From Paramacrobiotus metropolitanus (lineage: Eukaryota; Tardigrada; Eutardigrada; Parachela; Macrobiotidae): DNA of 64,000 nt. A program made the translations under genes and the position numbers. Positions 45,519-58,310 of the stretch are shown here, piece by piece. How positions within the stretch are numbered: the stretch's first letter is position 1; each line of letters begins with the position of its first letter. The stretch covers positions 1-64,000 of the forward strand of contig NW_026570322.1 of assembly GCF_019649055.1 (NCBI RefSeq). The letters run 5' to 3'. The notes under the pieces are model-generated. The model did no database searches, was not told the origin of the DNA, and saw nothing but the letters and a program-made list of their open reading frames with translations.

Positions 45519-48500
45519 ATGATTGCATCTATTGGCAGCACTTGTACTTACGTCTATGACAGCAAAGCGGACCTGGTGGGCGTGGGACAGTTTGGTACTG
45601 TGTATTTGGCAACCATTGCAAACCGTGGCGACTTCTCTGGGCCCAATCAAATCGCTATTAAGGAGATTTATGGTAAAGATGAAACAGCGAACAATCAAAC
45701 TTTGCGCGAACACAAGCGTCAACGCTTGCTATGTAAATGGAATTCCGTGCTCCGGCTTAATCATGAAAATTTAGTCCAATATTACAAATTTACGATTCGA
45801 CATGCGCTTAAAGGGATAGTGAAGGAAATCATGATGGATTATTTTCCAGGTTTGTGTTTAAAATTCCATAAGAAGGTATGTTGGTATTGTGGATCTGTAA
45901 TACCTATCTGTAACTCGAAAATGCATCAGACTAATGGTAATGCATTACGGTAATTTCAATTGCAGATGGAAAACTGAGCACTTTCTTAGAAAACACACCG
46001 AAAGACAAATTCTCGTTTCTTAATCTCGTGAGTTTTGCCCAGCAAATCGCTAGAGGCTTGGCATTTTTGCATGCTAATCGGATCATTCATGGCGATCTGG
46101 AACCAAAAAATATATTCTTACATTATCGAGGAAATGATGGCTACAATTTGCGCATAGGTACCCTGGAGTATGCAGAATACAGTATCACAGGTCGCGAGAA
46201 AAGTTATATTTTCGGACAGCTGATATATATGTCACCCGAAATGTTGGCAAAGATAACGCAGGTGGGTGGTGCTGATCATTGCGGCAGGAAAACAGATGTT
46301 TGGAGTCTTGGTTGCACTATCCTTGACATTGCACTTTGCCATTATGGGGTCAAAGACAGATGGTTGTACAACAAGGAAGTACAGAAGAAATTCCGCATGG
46401 ATCACCTCACGATATTCGAACTCTGTGTTAGGTTAGTAGAAGGCTATCTTCCCATGATACCCGACATTGTTTACGGAGGGATAAAGATGGCTATTCAGGG
46501 CTGTCTTTACCAGGATGTTGGTTTACGTTTGAACTCTGCTGATGTTGTCGATGCACTGGATCGCTTAGCCGTCGCCATACGACCAGTCAAGTGTTTCGGT
46601 AGCTCTTGTCTTTACCATTACGATCACAAAAGCGACCAGATTGGCTTAGGTGCTTCTGGTTGCGTTTATAAGGCCAAAATAACGGAGCGGGGAGATTTTA
46701 CCGGTGACAGTGTGGTGGCAGTTAAAAGAGTTTTCCTCAAAACTGAAACAGGTTACAGCACGGACAACAATCCAGAGAATGTAGTTTACGAAGAAATGTG
46801 GATATCCTTACTGTCTTTGAAACATGATAATGTAGTGACGTACTACAAAATTGACACGGAGAGGCAACAAGCGGCCACCATAATAGAACTAGTAATGGAT
46901 TACGCTCCAGGTAATACACAACTGTCGCAGTCTTTAACAGGACAGATATTAAAGGCAGTAGTGAAAAGCGGTGTACAATAATGAACGCCAGTTACTGGTG
47001 GCGCAGTATACTGTATGATGCTAGTAGGTCAATTGATTTACTTGGTCATGTACGGCAGTCCTAGCATGTACTGTGTATCTTGGACGGTGCTAGCGTGTTC
47101 ATTAAGTATTAATACCATCCCGAATAAATTCCCGATCCACCTCTTTGAAGGCCCTGGCCTTCAAAGAGGAACCATGAAGTTTCGCTGTTGCCTAAAATCA
47201 ATTACGATTATATAGATATTCATTTATAAATCACATTGTATCGCATAACAGGTAGCGCAACAGGGTGATAATTCTAAAGTTTGGAATTAAAAATGATCAC
47301 CTTACACAGTAAGATGAATTACGGGAAGTGTCACGATGACTCACATACATGAGGCCACCACGTGCCCGTCAAGGTCGAACGCCAAGGACAATGCAGTCAT
47401 AACTGCGTCATAATTACTCATTCTTGCATCATAATGACATCATAGGGATGATTCACGATCACACCCCAACCGGCTTCGATCCATATATAAAGAGCCCACC
47501 AAAGACATTCAATTCAGTCCAGTATCAGTCGAGTATCGTTCTGTCTAGTGATCACTTCTAATAGTATACTGTAGTGGGCAATGGTCAAAGATTATTAAAA
47601 GGTCGTGTACACCTGGTTGTTTGGTTCATTTGTAATCTACATAGGTACTGGTCATCGTTGACCTTTACACAGGACTCATATACACACAACACACAGAATA
47701 GGTCACACACAGGTAAAAGAACTCGTCACACCATTGTTGTGACAAATTGTCGTGAAGGATGAACCTGTTAGTGTGACCTTTGAATGGATTGAAGTTATAT
47801 GTTATTGATTTATATTGGATTATTGTACTGGATTGCTGGGAAATTTATTAAGTGCACAGTTATTAAATGAATTTTGTATAAGTTTTGGATTTGTCCTCGA
47901 GGAAATTTTTAATACAAGCCCACTTGCGGCACAGGTATTGTAAAGTGGTCCTACTGACCATAGGTCACTTTCATTACAGATAGTCGCAGACGACACAGGT
48001 ATCTGTCTGTTGTTGTTACCTGGTCCGTAATAGCGCAGCTGCATACAGATAGTCGTATGATTTTGATTTGAGCCCGTGGTAAAGATGATTTTTACTGAGT
48101 CCGTGGTAAAGTGTGAAATATTTGAATTATTTTAATAGTTTCCATTTGATCTTATTGTAAAATTTAGTTTGTTTTAAGGTATTACTAAATATGTAAAATT
48201 TAGTGAAAAGAAGACTACAAATCTATCTGAACGGAATAACAAAAAAAACGAATTGCTGAACTGAAATAAGTTAAAAAAAATTCCGAACAAATTAGCATTT
48301 TTATTTAAAAGTACTCATTCTATGGAACGATAATTATTGTGATTGGTGTTACTTGGATAAAACAAAAAAGCAGTTTACTCATTATGTACACGATTTGCTG
48401 ACACCAACAATCAGTGCCTATATGGTTTCACTGATGCGCAAATAGTAACACTGTGCAAGTTCCCCGCATAGTCGTATCATACGGGTTCGCTGGAGCGATC

Positions 48501-51500
48501 TTTGGCCGTGGTCTGTAAGATACTAGTATAGAAGGGCGTAACCGTGATCGATGCAAGCTAGCAAAGCATAAAACGAGAGAATTCCGATATGCCTTAATAT
48601 TACTGATTTTGCCAGCGGCAAAATAATTATTTAAATAAATTGGTATAAATCTGGTCGGTACAATAATATTTATCGAAAAAATTGCAAAATTTTTTTTTAT
48701 TAATTATTAATTAAACTTGCGCCTAAAAAACCGCAAGAACAGCGTAGTGTTTTAAAACATAGTACAGTTGCCGAGCGCGTTTCAAACAGACTAAGGAACC
48801 TGCCACCACCAATAGTACCAGAAGAACAGATTAATAGTAAATATTGGAATCCTGGAGGCAACAGTAATTTAGTAAAAAGAAGCATACCAGAAGTGAAAAG
48901 AGCTTCAGATAGAAAAAAAACCCCCGAAGGCTCCCCTGACACAAGCCTTGAAGAAAATTTGGAAGAAAATCTGGAACAAAAAACTAACGAGGACCTTATT
49001 GAAGGAGACGAAAAAAAAGAGAATTTACACGAGACTGCGTTCATAGAGGACGTTCGTGAAGAAGAATCGGACACCGAAAATTTTGAAGAGAATAATTTGA
49101 AGGATAAAGAGGAGGATTTAGACAACGGAAATTTACCTTTAAATCAAGATCAAGTGGAGGACGACAATTTCAACGGTCAGGAAGAATTTCAAAGAATGGC
49201 AGAGGGACCAAAGATTAAATTACCGCCTCCATTTTCAGCCGCTCCACATGAAGATGCGGAAACTTGGCTAGAATCTTATCTTCGATGCGCCGAGTCGTAT
49301 GCGTGGGACGATGCCACAAAAGCAAGAAGATTTCCCGAAGTCTTAGCTGGTACCGCAAGAAAATGGATCAAAAACCGTCCAGTTAATGCTGCAGCCGAAT
49401 GGAATGCAGTAGAAACAGAATTTCTCAAAACTTTTGGAAAAGTCGGCACACCAGAGCAAGCCATCGATATGTTGATATCGAGGCAGCAAGGAAACGATGA
49501 GAATTTTCGGACGTATTACTTTTCCATCCTGGACTTATGCAAACACGCCGACGCAAATATGGACCAGACAGAAAAATGATATTTTATTCTAAAAGGAATG
49601 CGGGACAAGCAAACAGCGATGCAGTTACGCATCATGGGCAAGAAAACACCGAAGGATATTTTAGAAGTAGCTGAAGAATTGTATCCTGTGAAATACAGGA
49701 CTCGTGAACAAAATATTGAAACACCAGCAGTATCTTTAACCCTGCCTTTTGCAAATGCAACAAAGAAGCATTCCACGGAAACTGATGAAATGACGAAAAA
49801 ATTGATGAGATTTTAGAAAAGTTGAACAAAATTGTAAACATGGAATTTTCGTCTGATTTTCCCAACAGAAGAGCAAAAGACCGCTCTCCACAAACGAAAG
49901 TCGAATCGGAAGAAACAGACTATGGTGAAGCAAGCTGCTATTACTGCGGTAATGAATTACCGATGCACAATGTCTATCATCTTCATTTTGGCATCGATCA
50001 GACATATCAAATACGTGCCGCAGAGAAAAGTCAGTACCGCATGGCAACGGAAAATATTTCGAAGTAGTAAATTAAGCAGAAGATGTATTACAGAATGCAT
50101 TGCATCATAGAATGGTTAAGCAATGATTGTTATTATTTTCATACCGTATTTTAACAAAGGTTTTCAGTTAAAGTTTATTTTCTAATATTCATTCATGTAT
50201 ACGTTTTACTGTTGTTTTATAATGATTTAAGGAACCGAAAATTATATTTTTTGAGCTACACATTATTTTGAGTTGAAATAGTTTATTTTATTTGTGAAAA
50301 GAGCGATGACAGAGAAGCTTTTATATATTGGTGAGCATATATCTTATTTCTTTTCTTTATTATCTGGCAAACCTGTTACTCGTTCTTCAGACTCTATTTT
50401 GCTTGCATTTTTTGTCTGCTATGATGACTTTATATTTGCATTAATTTGCTTGTAGTAATTTTTAATTGCTGTTTTGTGTTTTTTTATCTGTTTTGTGTTT
50501 TTTCTGTTTGTTTTTGTGTTTTCTTTGTGATACCTCAGTTTTCTCACGAGAGCATTGTGCGCATGAGTTTGCTAGCTTTTCTTTGACCATGATTTTCCTG
50601 AAAACCACCCTATCGCTACGATCAGAATGATTGGATTACCCGAATACCTAACAGAAATGCTGGATATAATTCACTATTTGTATTATTATGAATTTTTGTT
50701 TGCGTTTTATTAATTTTGTGACCTAAAATTCTGCTGTATTTATGTTTTCGAACTAGTCTTGTTGAGCCCACTACAGTCTGTAAAATGAATGCATAATCTA
50801 ATAACATGTTGTATAGTAACTGAACTCTTATATTTATTGTTTTTGTTAATTCTTCTAAACCTTTATCACATCCCGCTTTATTCGCCAGAGACGGCGAATT
50901 TCAAAGAGGAGGATTGTCACGATGACTCACATACATGAGGCCACCACGTGCCCGTCAAGGTCGAACGCCAAGGACAATGCAGTCATAACTGCGTCATAAT
51001 TACTCATTCTTGCATCATAATGACATCATAGGGATGATTCACGATCACACCCCAACCGGCTTCGATCCATATATAAAGAGCCCACCAAAGACATTCAATT
51101 CAGTCCAGTATCAGTCGAGTATCGTTCTGTCTAGTGATCACTTCTAATAGTATACTGTAGTGGGCAATGGTCAAAGATTATTAAAAGGTCGTGTACACCT
51201 GGTTGTTTGGTTCATTTGTAATCTACATAGGTACTGGTCATCGTTGACCTTTACACAGGACTCATATACACACAACACACAGAATAGGTCACACACAGGT
51301 AAAAGAACTCGTCACACCATTGTTGTGACAGAAGCTCGTATAAGTTTTTGAACTGATTTTCAGATGGCGATTTGGACGGCTTTATTAAATCCGGTAGATC
51401 GCTGTCCTGGGCCAACGTTGTCAGTTTCAGTCAGCAAACAGCCGCTGGTGTGGAGTTTCTACACACTCATAACTTTGTGCACTGTGACTTGAAACCCGCA

Positions 51501-52491
51501 AATGTGCTAATGCGCCGTCAGTGCGGGGATAAATGGAACCTGCAGATCACCGATTTGGATGATGGTATCATCACCGAATACAGCCATGTATGCACCAAGG
51601 ACATTGGACGAGCTAAAGGAACTTCACGGTACATGTCACCGGAAATTGCAAAGATGCATGCGGAATGTGACGCTAATAAGCCTAACAAGAAAACAGACAT
51701 CTGGAGCTTGGGTTGCATTGTTATGGATTTAATGGACTGCCATTGTGGCAATCACGATAAATGGTTTCACCTGCCATCCCAGAGCGGTGATGCTTGTATT
51801 GATACGAGGATCAGAATGTCGGAAAGGGGAAATGCCAAGCGCGTTATAGTTCAAATAGCCATGGGGTTTGTACCGCTAATGTTTCCCTCAGTGCACGGAC
51901 GAATCATTGGTACCGTAAAAAATTGTTTCTGCTACGACAGCGGAGAACGGGACTCTGCAGCCCAGTTGTTGGACAAACTGAAGAAACTGGACTCTCAAAT
52001 AGGTGACGTGCAAAAAAATTTTTCGGGTACGATTCTATCCATCTTTCGTTGCCGCAGTGGTGCCTTAGTCTATTGATTTATCCAAAACAAAGTATAACAA
52101 ACCATTGTTTAACTGTGCAGCTAGCCTGCACCAGACGTCGTCGGACTCTGCCGCACTCTTGAGGATCTTGGGCCCTGTAACTGACAAAGACGTCCAGCTG
52201 GCCGTTGCATGGGTTGTTAAAAATCGTGCCGATCAAAATCGATCCGAATGGGGTGGAAGATCAATTGCCAGCGCTTGTGACCTTCTAGGTTTACCAATGT
52301 CAGATGGTCCACAGGAAACAGATACTGTTTCAAGGAGTATCAAGGTCCACCCGGATATAATCTCTTGGTTGGATAGGATATACGAACGACCCGATCCCAC
52401 TGATGGAGCCGTGCACTGTAGCACAGCACGAAACGAGTTACCGCGCCCAATATGCAGAACAGGAAACTACTGGTTTCAGAAGGACCTTTAA
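45519..52491 (+). CDS. K4: tandem kinase (pseudokinase + non-RD kinase) fused to a SleB-like domain, intact
   Basis: Exons 45519-45849, 45966-46910, 51364-52026 and 52121-52491 total 2310 nt and give 769 aa without a lesion; all introns are phase 1. Kinase 1 (about residues 1-330): GVGQFGTVY and AIKEIY are good, but the catalytic loop is HGDLEPKN and the DFG site is TLE, so catalysis is unlikely. Kinase 2 (about 345-640): LGASGCVYKA, VAVKRVF, FVHCDLKPANVLMRR, TDLDDG, RYMSPE, KTDIWSLGC. It keeps Lys, catalytic Asp and metal-binding Asp but has HCD for HRD (non-RD). It looks MAP3K/TKL-like. The C-terminal 123 residues resemble the Hydrolase_2/SleB fold: VQLAVAWVVKNRADQNRSEW, RPDPTDGAVHC, TGNYWFQKDL. 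No signal peptide, so it is probably intracellular. Intron 2 carries an LTR retrotransposon. Substrate and role unknown. Confidence 0.75.
47140..47169. repeat. Palindrome in K4 intron 2
   Basis: cctctttgaaggcc and ggccttcaaagagg flank a 2-base centre. It lies 230 bp behind exon 2. Confidence 0.8.
47329..47744 (+). repeat. 5' LTR
   Basis: 416 bp, TG...CA ends, TATA-like box, identical to the 3' LTR by eye. Confidence 0.9.
48893..49816 (+). pseudogene. Retrotransposon gag, with internal stop
   Basis: The frame is open from about 48713; the first clear Met is at 48893. An acidic, low-complexity N-terminus (LEENLEENLEQKTNEDL) leads to a Retrotrans_gag-like core: ETWLESYLRCAESYAWDDA, ARKWIKNRPVNAAAEWNAVE, EQAIDMLISRQQGNDENF. 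TGA at 49577-49579 interrupts the core, after which the frame goes on (LKGMRDKQTAMQLRIMG) to 49816. A shift near 49790 leads to a further frame, to 50067, with a Cys pair (CYYC) that is a poor zinc knuckle. The gag is therefore defective in this copy, so mobilisation would have needed proteins in trans. Confidence 0.75.
50915..51330 (+). repeat. 3' LTR
   Basis: 416 bp, identical by eye to 47329-47744, followed by the GAAG target duplication. Confidence 0.9.
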
Positions 52492-52788
52492 AACAACATT
52501 TTCCTAATAGCTGAGAAGAGCAAGCGCCTGGAATATGTTACTGTGTGGTATCTGTTTGCGACGCATGGGGCGCCACGTGAATGGAATTTAAACTGTTCTA
52601 TTACAAATTTTTCGGGTCTTTATATAATGGTGCTTCTTAATCTGAAAGTCGGGATTATACAACGGTGCATAATCTTTCAAAATGTGCAAGTGTGTATGAA
52701 GAGCACATTGTTTTTAACAATGATTTAGGCGCCGTTTGGGGCGGCGTTTGGATAAAAAATCTGAAAACGAAAGACACAAATAGATAGA

Positions 52789-53614
52789 TATGGCCCATTT
52801 CGTCTCTAGAAAACCGACCCCCTTTTTTTGTTACTGTATTCCATGTATTCCTAAGTATTCCGGTTGTATTCCTACTGTATTCTCCGCTTCCGATATAATA
52901 TGATTTCAGTATTCTCTGCCAGTTGGCCGGTATTCCTGTGTATTCCGCCTGTATTCTGCCCAAATTCAAGGCGTATTCTAAGTTTTCTAATTCGGAAACC
53001 CAAGAATACATGGGGAATACAGGCGGAATACGGGAGAATAAGGGGACACACTAAAGAAAACAACAGTCATGTCTGAATTAATGCTATATAATGGAAACTC
53101 CCTCGCGAATACAGTAGGAATACCGGCAGAATACGGATGGAATACGTGGGAATACTGTTAAAGACTAAAGGTACCTTAGTCATAGAGGCGAGATTAATAT
53201 ATCTGTGGAGTGTGCCCGTATTCCCACGTATACTTCCTGTATTCTGCCTGTATTCCTAAAGTATTTCCTAACTCACTTATCTAACCTCAGTGACTGCTGC
53301 CTTCCTGCAGCATATTAGCGCATTCCCATGTATTCAGCCAGTATTCACCACGTATTCCCTGTTCTAGATAAAAACCTAAGAAGCCTAAGAAACCGAAGAA
53401 TACATTGTCAACAAGGACAGCATACGGGGAGAATACGTGGGAATACGGTATTTAATACAGCACAAGAAGACGTAGTCAGCCGTACTTGCAAAAGCAAAAT
53501 AATGGATAACATAACGTGAATACAGACAGAATACGTGTGGGATACATAGGAATACGTGGAATACAATCAACAAAAAAGGGGTCGATTTTATAGAGTGGTA
53601 CGAAATGGGCCATA
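52789..53614. mobile_element. Foldback-like element with gtattcc repeat arms
   Basis: The terminal inverted repeats are about 40 bp (tatggcccatttcgt... with a run of C and T, mirrored at 53571-53614) and are flanked by TA. The interior consists of short gtattcc-containing units whose orientation alternates: plus at 52835-52985, minus at 52990-53160, plus at 53215-53365, minus at 53400-53565. It can therefore fold twice on itself. No transposase frame. Similar in design to 32755-33875 but with unrelated sequence. Confidence 0.75.
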
Positions 53615-55050
53615 GGTGTTGCAAATAGAAAGCCAACTCAATAAAATTTGTGGGCGATGCAGACCTCCTTTTAGTCTAGCTACATGCCAGTAGACATGTT
53701 GCCAATGTGTTTGTGATCGAATCAGCCAGGGAAAGTGCGAGCAGTCTGCTCTATGCCCAGTCGCCGGCCTCCGGCCTTCTCTAAGGTGGGCCAACGCGGT
53801 TCTCTAGGGGCTGTATTGTATTTTCATACAATACAGTGAAGCCCCTTGAGTGGGGCAGTGGGTGGGCTGAACGAGAACAGCAGTTGGCTGTCCTGTACCG
53901 TATGTCGCGTTCGTGGTAGTGAAGGCTTGCCGTATTCGACCTGTAGTCCTGTCTAGTGTCTACATCTCGGATGCAGCATTAGAGCTTCCATTGTACCGGT
54001 AAATTTTTAGAGGAATAACAAGGGTACGGGGTTGCTCACATCTGCAGTGTGTTGATTCTAGCCTCTTGATCTCTCTGTTCTCTTGGTTAAAAATATTATC
54101 AGGATACAGGATACCGATACACCCTTCGCCCAGTTGAGTTGGATCTGATGGCAACTGAACTGCTTAATACAATTGTGCAGACATGTGCTATCTGCAGTAC
54201 GAGTATATGGATATATCCAAGAAAAGTTACTATAGCCACGACTGTGCTATAGCTGTCATTAGATGAACTTACTTCTCGCACTATTTGTAAGTACTTGATA
54301 TATATATATCGCATGTCACAAATAAAATGTTTTGATTATTATGTTCTGGGAAATAAATTGATGTAGGTCATTGTAGGGCTGACCCGGCTGAGTGAAGCCA
54401 TAAAACTGTGTTCAGTGGATTTGGTCTCCCGAAACCTTCCATTTACTGTCTTAAAATTTTTCCAAAACTTTCTTCTAGTTTCATCTCATTTCAGTTGGCA
54501 CCAATATGGACTTGCCATAATAATTATTCGAAACTCTCCTTTTTGACACTCATAGCCGTTCTGGCAGAAAGCAGGATCAACTGATCATAAGTATCAGCTG
54601 TTACCTGCATCCGAGGTCTCATTGATGATTCTGATTGAAAAGGGTATGTCTAAGCCTAACACGCGTGAACGCCTACTGCATTTTGGGTGGCGTCATGATT
54701 CAGTCACAAGTCTTATCATGGTAAAACTAGGTCTCACTAATTATAAAATTCATATAACTGAGTTCCTATAGATTTCAGACGGGGTTAACCCCTCATGTAC
54801 GGTTCCGCCTGGCCTCGTAGATAGGCGGGCTGACGCTGGTTGCGTTGGTAGTAACTTGATACCAATAGTACAGACAGTGTACAGTACCTCAGTGCGAGTT
54901 ATTACAACCAAGGGATTTGTACGAAGAGCAAGCAAGGCATTATTTTAGGGTTTTATTGCCCAATATCAAATAAATGTAATATTGATTGATGGCAGCAACC
55001 AGTGGATTTAGGATTGAACTATAAACAAGGCTGAAAAGTAATACCGTCAA
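53615..55050. other. Intergenic, no gene recognised
   Basis: Contains a small hairpin at about 53814-53838 (tgtattgta/tacaataca). No coding signal supported. Confidence 0.5.
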
Positions 55051-55113
55051 ATGCTTGTTTTTAATTTTAATGCCCTTTTTCAGGCATTGCAGTTATATTT
55101 TGATTCAGTCCTG

Positions 55114-58066
55114 ATGATGGCTGCTACCTCAACCTTTTTTCGAGCAGGACAACGTAATGGTCGTCAGTTTAACATGGCAAATACAGTTGTGGTCAATATG
55201 TGCAACGATGTGTTCTGCCTGGGATACCTGCAGGATATCAGAAGCGACGCTGCGTTTATAGATTTTGACTGTTCTGGTGTACCTGCTCGGTGGATTCATA
55301 TTGAAAACATCTGGGAGAACACTCTTATCTCTTGTCACTACCCAGTAAATGTTAACGTAGCGCTGCGTTGCGAAGACGGTCCATGGAAAGGTGCTTACGT
55401 TTTCGGACCGCCCACTAAGGTTATACATTGCGATCATAGAAATCTCTTTGTATGCTTTGTTGAGACAAATGGATCAGAAAAACCATTTACTCTGGTGCAT
55501 CGATGGCAACTCGCAACGAAATTGCCGCCCCATTCGGATAGTTATTCTTTATTTCGTCGTATCAAATACCTGCAGTCTCTTAAACATGTCATACCCTTGC
55601 CAAGGTTGGAATTACTCTCAGTATGTGACGAAAATCGCATCAATGCGTTTCTGGATGTAGTATTCCGAAACGGGGAGCCCTTTGGTGGACGGAAATTTAA
55701 CAGAAATATTAGAGGAGCAGCAGACCAATTGTTCGTGGAAATAGGAGATGACCAAATTACAATTATACTTATGCACATCTACCTGCATAACGGAGCCGGT
55801 GACAGCAGGCTATGGGCGGATTCTGCTGGAGACAAAATACTAGCTGCTAAAGAATATCTGGTGAACAATTTGTTTCTTCCAAAATCATGCCGGAAAGTCG
55901 ACGAGCCAGGCCTGGTCAGTGCATACACTGGCGACCAGGAAACCTGTCGTACGTATCTGTTTACTAGTATATTATGGTACATATTTTACTCCCATTAGCC
56001 GCATAATTGGAGCCATCCGCATTTTTAAAAAGCAGATGCATTTGTAAATTGTATGTCACGTAGTGACGCAGATGTTGCATAGTTGGAACCGGCTAGCCTA
56101 ACTTATGATTAGCACGAGTGTGATAATACGAGTAGGCGCACTAACAAGCGCACGAATGAATATCGGCTTGCGACTTATGATAAACTTTCACATTTCCATT
56201 TGTCTGTACACTACTGTGTTTTGAATTGTTTATAGCGGTAACTGAATTAAGAATTGCGTAAAAGTTGTTTTTGCGTGAAAATGGCGCTAAAACCGTAATC
56301 GTTTTTAGCGTGACAGGTAACACGAAAGGGACCTCCCGTTTCAATGTTGTTAGAGCTCGCTCGGTGCAAAAGTTGTGGTTAGCAACCACCATCATTATTA
56401 TTTATTTATTTCTTTGTCACATCATGACGTTGAATTTCGCAAATGTCGGTACTTCTACTAATACTAAAGCTTTGCCTACCGTATTCAGTGTGTTTTTGCA
56501 TCTGTTGTCTTGCATCACCAGATCTACCACTCATCACGGCCTTACCTTTGGAAATCTTGTCCTGCATTTTCTCCGGCTTGGACATACATTCGTTCGCTAA
56601 CGTGAAGTGGTAAGGAAGAATTAAAGTTTGTGACTGATCAGTGTGTACGAGTGTGGTATGTTACTTCATCAAGACTGAATCTGAATTACTGGATGTGTAC
56701 GCATACATACGTTATTCTGTGTGGTTCAGATAACGGCTTTTAAAGGTAAAACAAAAATCAGAAATTAGACAGGCTGCTACGATAGAAAAGCTGCTGTATT
56801 AGAATGCAAGTATTTCCTCGCAGAATGTCTAGCTGCTAAATATCCCGTCGACTAAATGTCTCACGAAGAAAAATCGCCGGGCGGGTTGAATGCGCGGCGA
56901 AATATCTGCGAGTCGGCGACAGAATATCCTGTGGCAAGCTGCGACAGAATGACTTCCCGCCACTGTCGCGATGTCCGTGGCGAAAGGTCGGGTGCCCAGT
57001 GAGCTAATCTTCAACGACATGGCTACGAGTGTTATTGTTCCGACATTCGTGCAGCATTTTACTTTAAGCCGATCGAGGGCCAGTTCTGTGTCAACAGCTT
57101 TAAAGCTTGATTGGCCAAAATTAAACTACATTTCAGCCTCTAGGATGCCGCGTGGAGCCACAAAAAATCCTTTTCTTACACCTTTAAGCGTCATTAGTGG
57201 AAATTTTTGTCATGTTTAGCATCCTGAGAAAGCAGTTTCAGTAACTGAATTTACTTTCTCGGAATTCTCACACGCATTACAGAACAGTTATCAGTTATCA
57301 CACCAACGGTCTTGCACTTGCCACGCTAACAAAGGTTTTTTTTTGCAGGGTATCCAAGCTTTGGAGCGCAGTGCTGATGGATCGAGCGAGAGGTCTTACC
57401 TGTACGATAATCGATTTCCGGAACATAGCAAAAAAAATCTTTTCTTGCTTGGAAACGGAAGGATACAACATCGCGTTTCTGCTTGAAAATTTCGTTAGCG
57501 CGTCTACAAAATTTCTCGCACTGGTCAACATAATTGACCGCCACGAAAACATAGACCTATACACAGCTGCTCGGTTCGATACTACAGTTTCCTTTGTCCT
57601 GAAAAGAATTGGAGCTCATCCCCAAAAAATCCTGATAAAAAATTATTATCGATCTGGTTTCCAGCCACTCGGTTTTTATGGCCCTTTTTATGCAAATGGG
57701 TCTGGCCTATTTTATTTCCCTTTAACATGCCTGGCCAAATGCACAAGTCAACTGATTCTGAACAATTTCACTGTTGCGATCAATAACGAGCTGGTGGATG
57801 ACACATCAGCAAGAATACCACTGCCAGGCTACTGCCGTCAAGATCTCAACGGTCGTCTGTTGGTAGTAATACAACACTTGAGCCTGGACACTGCTAATAC
57901 AGAAATCGGCACAATTATACGGCATTATAAAAATTCTTTGGAAGAAAACTGCCCTCTGATTGATGAACCAATAGCGCAACAGCTTAGGACACTACATTCT
58001 AATTGGCTTAAATTGGTCACGCCTCCGGACGGTGGCTGGTCATCATTTCGCGATGTACTTCAATAG
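55114..58066 (+). CDS. Tudor-like protein related to the F-box family gene at 4.6-7.5 kb
   Basis: Exon 1 is 55114-55952 and exon 2 is 57349-58066, joined in phase 2 across a 1.4-kb intron. The start at 55114 (MMAATSTFF) follows a possible acceptor; an in-frame Met at 55051 is the alternative. Exon 1 has two barrel-like segments, VVNMCNDVFCLGYLQDIRSD followed by FIDFDCSGVPARWIHIENIW, and VNVALRCEDGPWKGAYVF. These align in order with the 7.5-kb gene. Exon 2 begins RGLTCTIIDFRNIAKKIFSC; the F-box itself is weak or lost. It continues like the C-terminal part of that gene (LYTAARFDTTVSFVLKRIG against LYSLACLFRDHHIV). Lineage-restricted family; function unknown. Confidence 0.55.
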
Positions 58067-58310
58067 TAAGAACTGCAGAGTCACAACTTTACAGGGCTAA
58101 TTAGATCGGGTATCTGGTACAACGATCTAGCACAACGTTACAACTGCCAACTCCATGTAAAAAAAGTGCCGATGTGGACATTTGCTGATCGGAGGGCATC
58201 TTTGGAAGGAAATGCAAGACTGCGCTTTAATAAAATAGATACATATAGCATGCATTTGCGCATTTATTTGCACATATTATGCATAATTTTCTTGTTTGGT
58301 ATTATTTTAG

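Larger units (their letters stand above)
47329..51330 (+). mobile_element. Non-autonomous LTR retrotransposon, gag only, recent insertion
   Basis: Two 416-bp LTRs (47329-47744 and 50915-51330) appear identical base for base. They start TGTCAC and end GTGACA. A 4-bp target duplication GAAG flanks the element (47325-47328 and 51331-51334). The LTR has a tatataaag box at about 47484. The 3.17-kb interior holds a gag-like region only; no protease, reverse transcriptase, RNase H or integrase is visible, and a T-rich stretch of about 850 bp follows. Family is probably Ty3/gypsy-type by the gag, with low certainty. It sits in sense orientation in intron 2 of K4, whose other exons are intact. Confidence 0.9.

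Noticed and set aside
47574-47762. 62-codon frame in the 5' LTR, repeated at 51160-51351
   Set aside because: Lies within the LTR. No known protein and an unrelated end in each copy.
48700-49125. Serine-rich 141-codon minus-strand frame
   Set aside because: Antisense shadow of the acidic gag N-terminus.
57371-58066. Independent gene starting at MLMD
   Set aside because: The in-phase acceptor at 57349 and similarity to the C-terminal part of the 4.6-kb gene make it exon 2 of the 55.1-kb gene.
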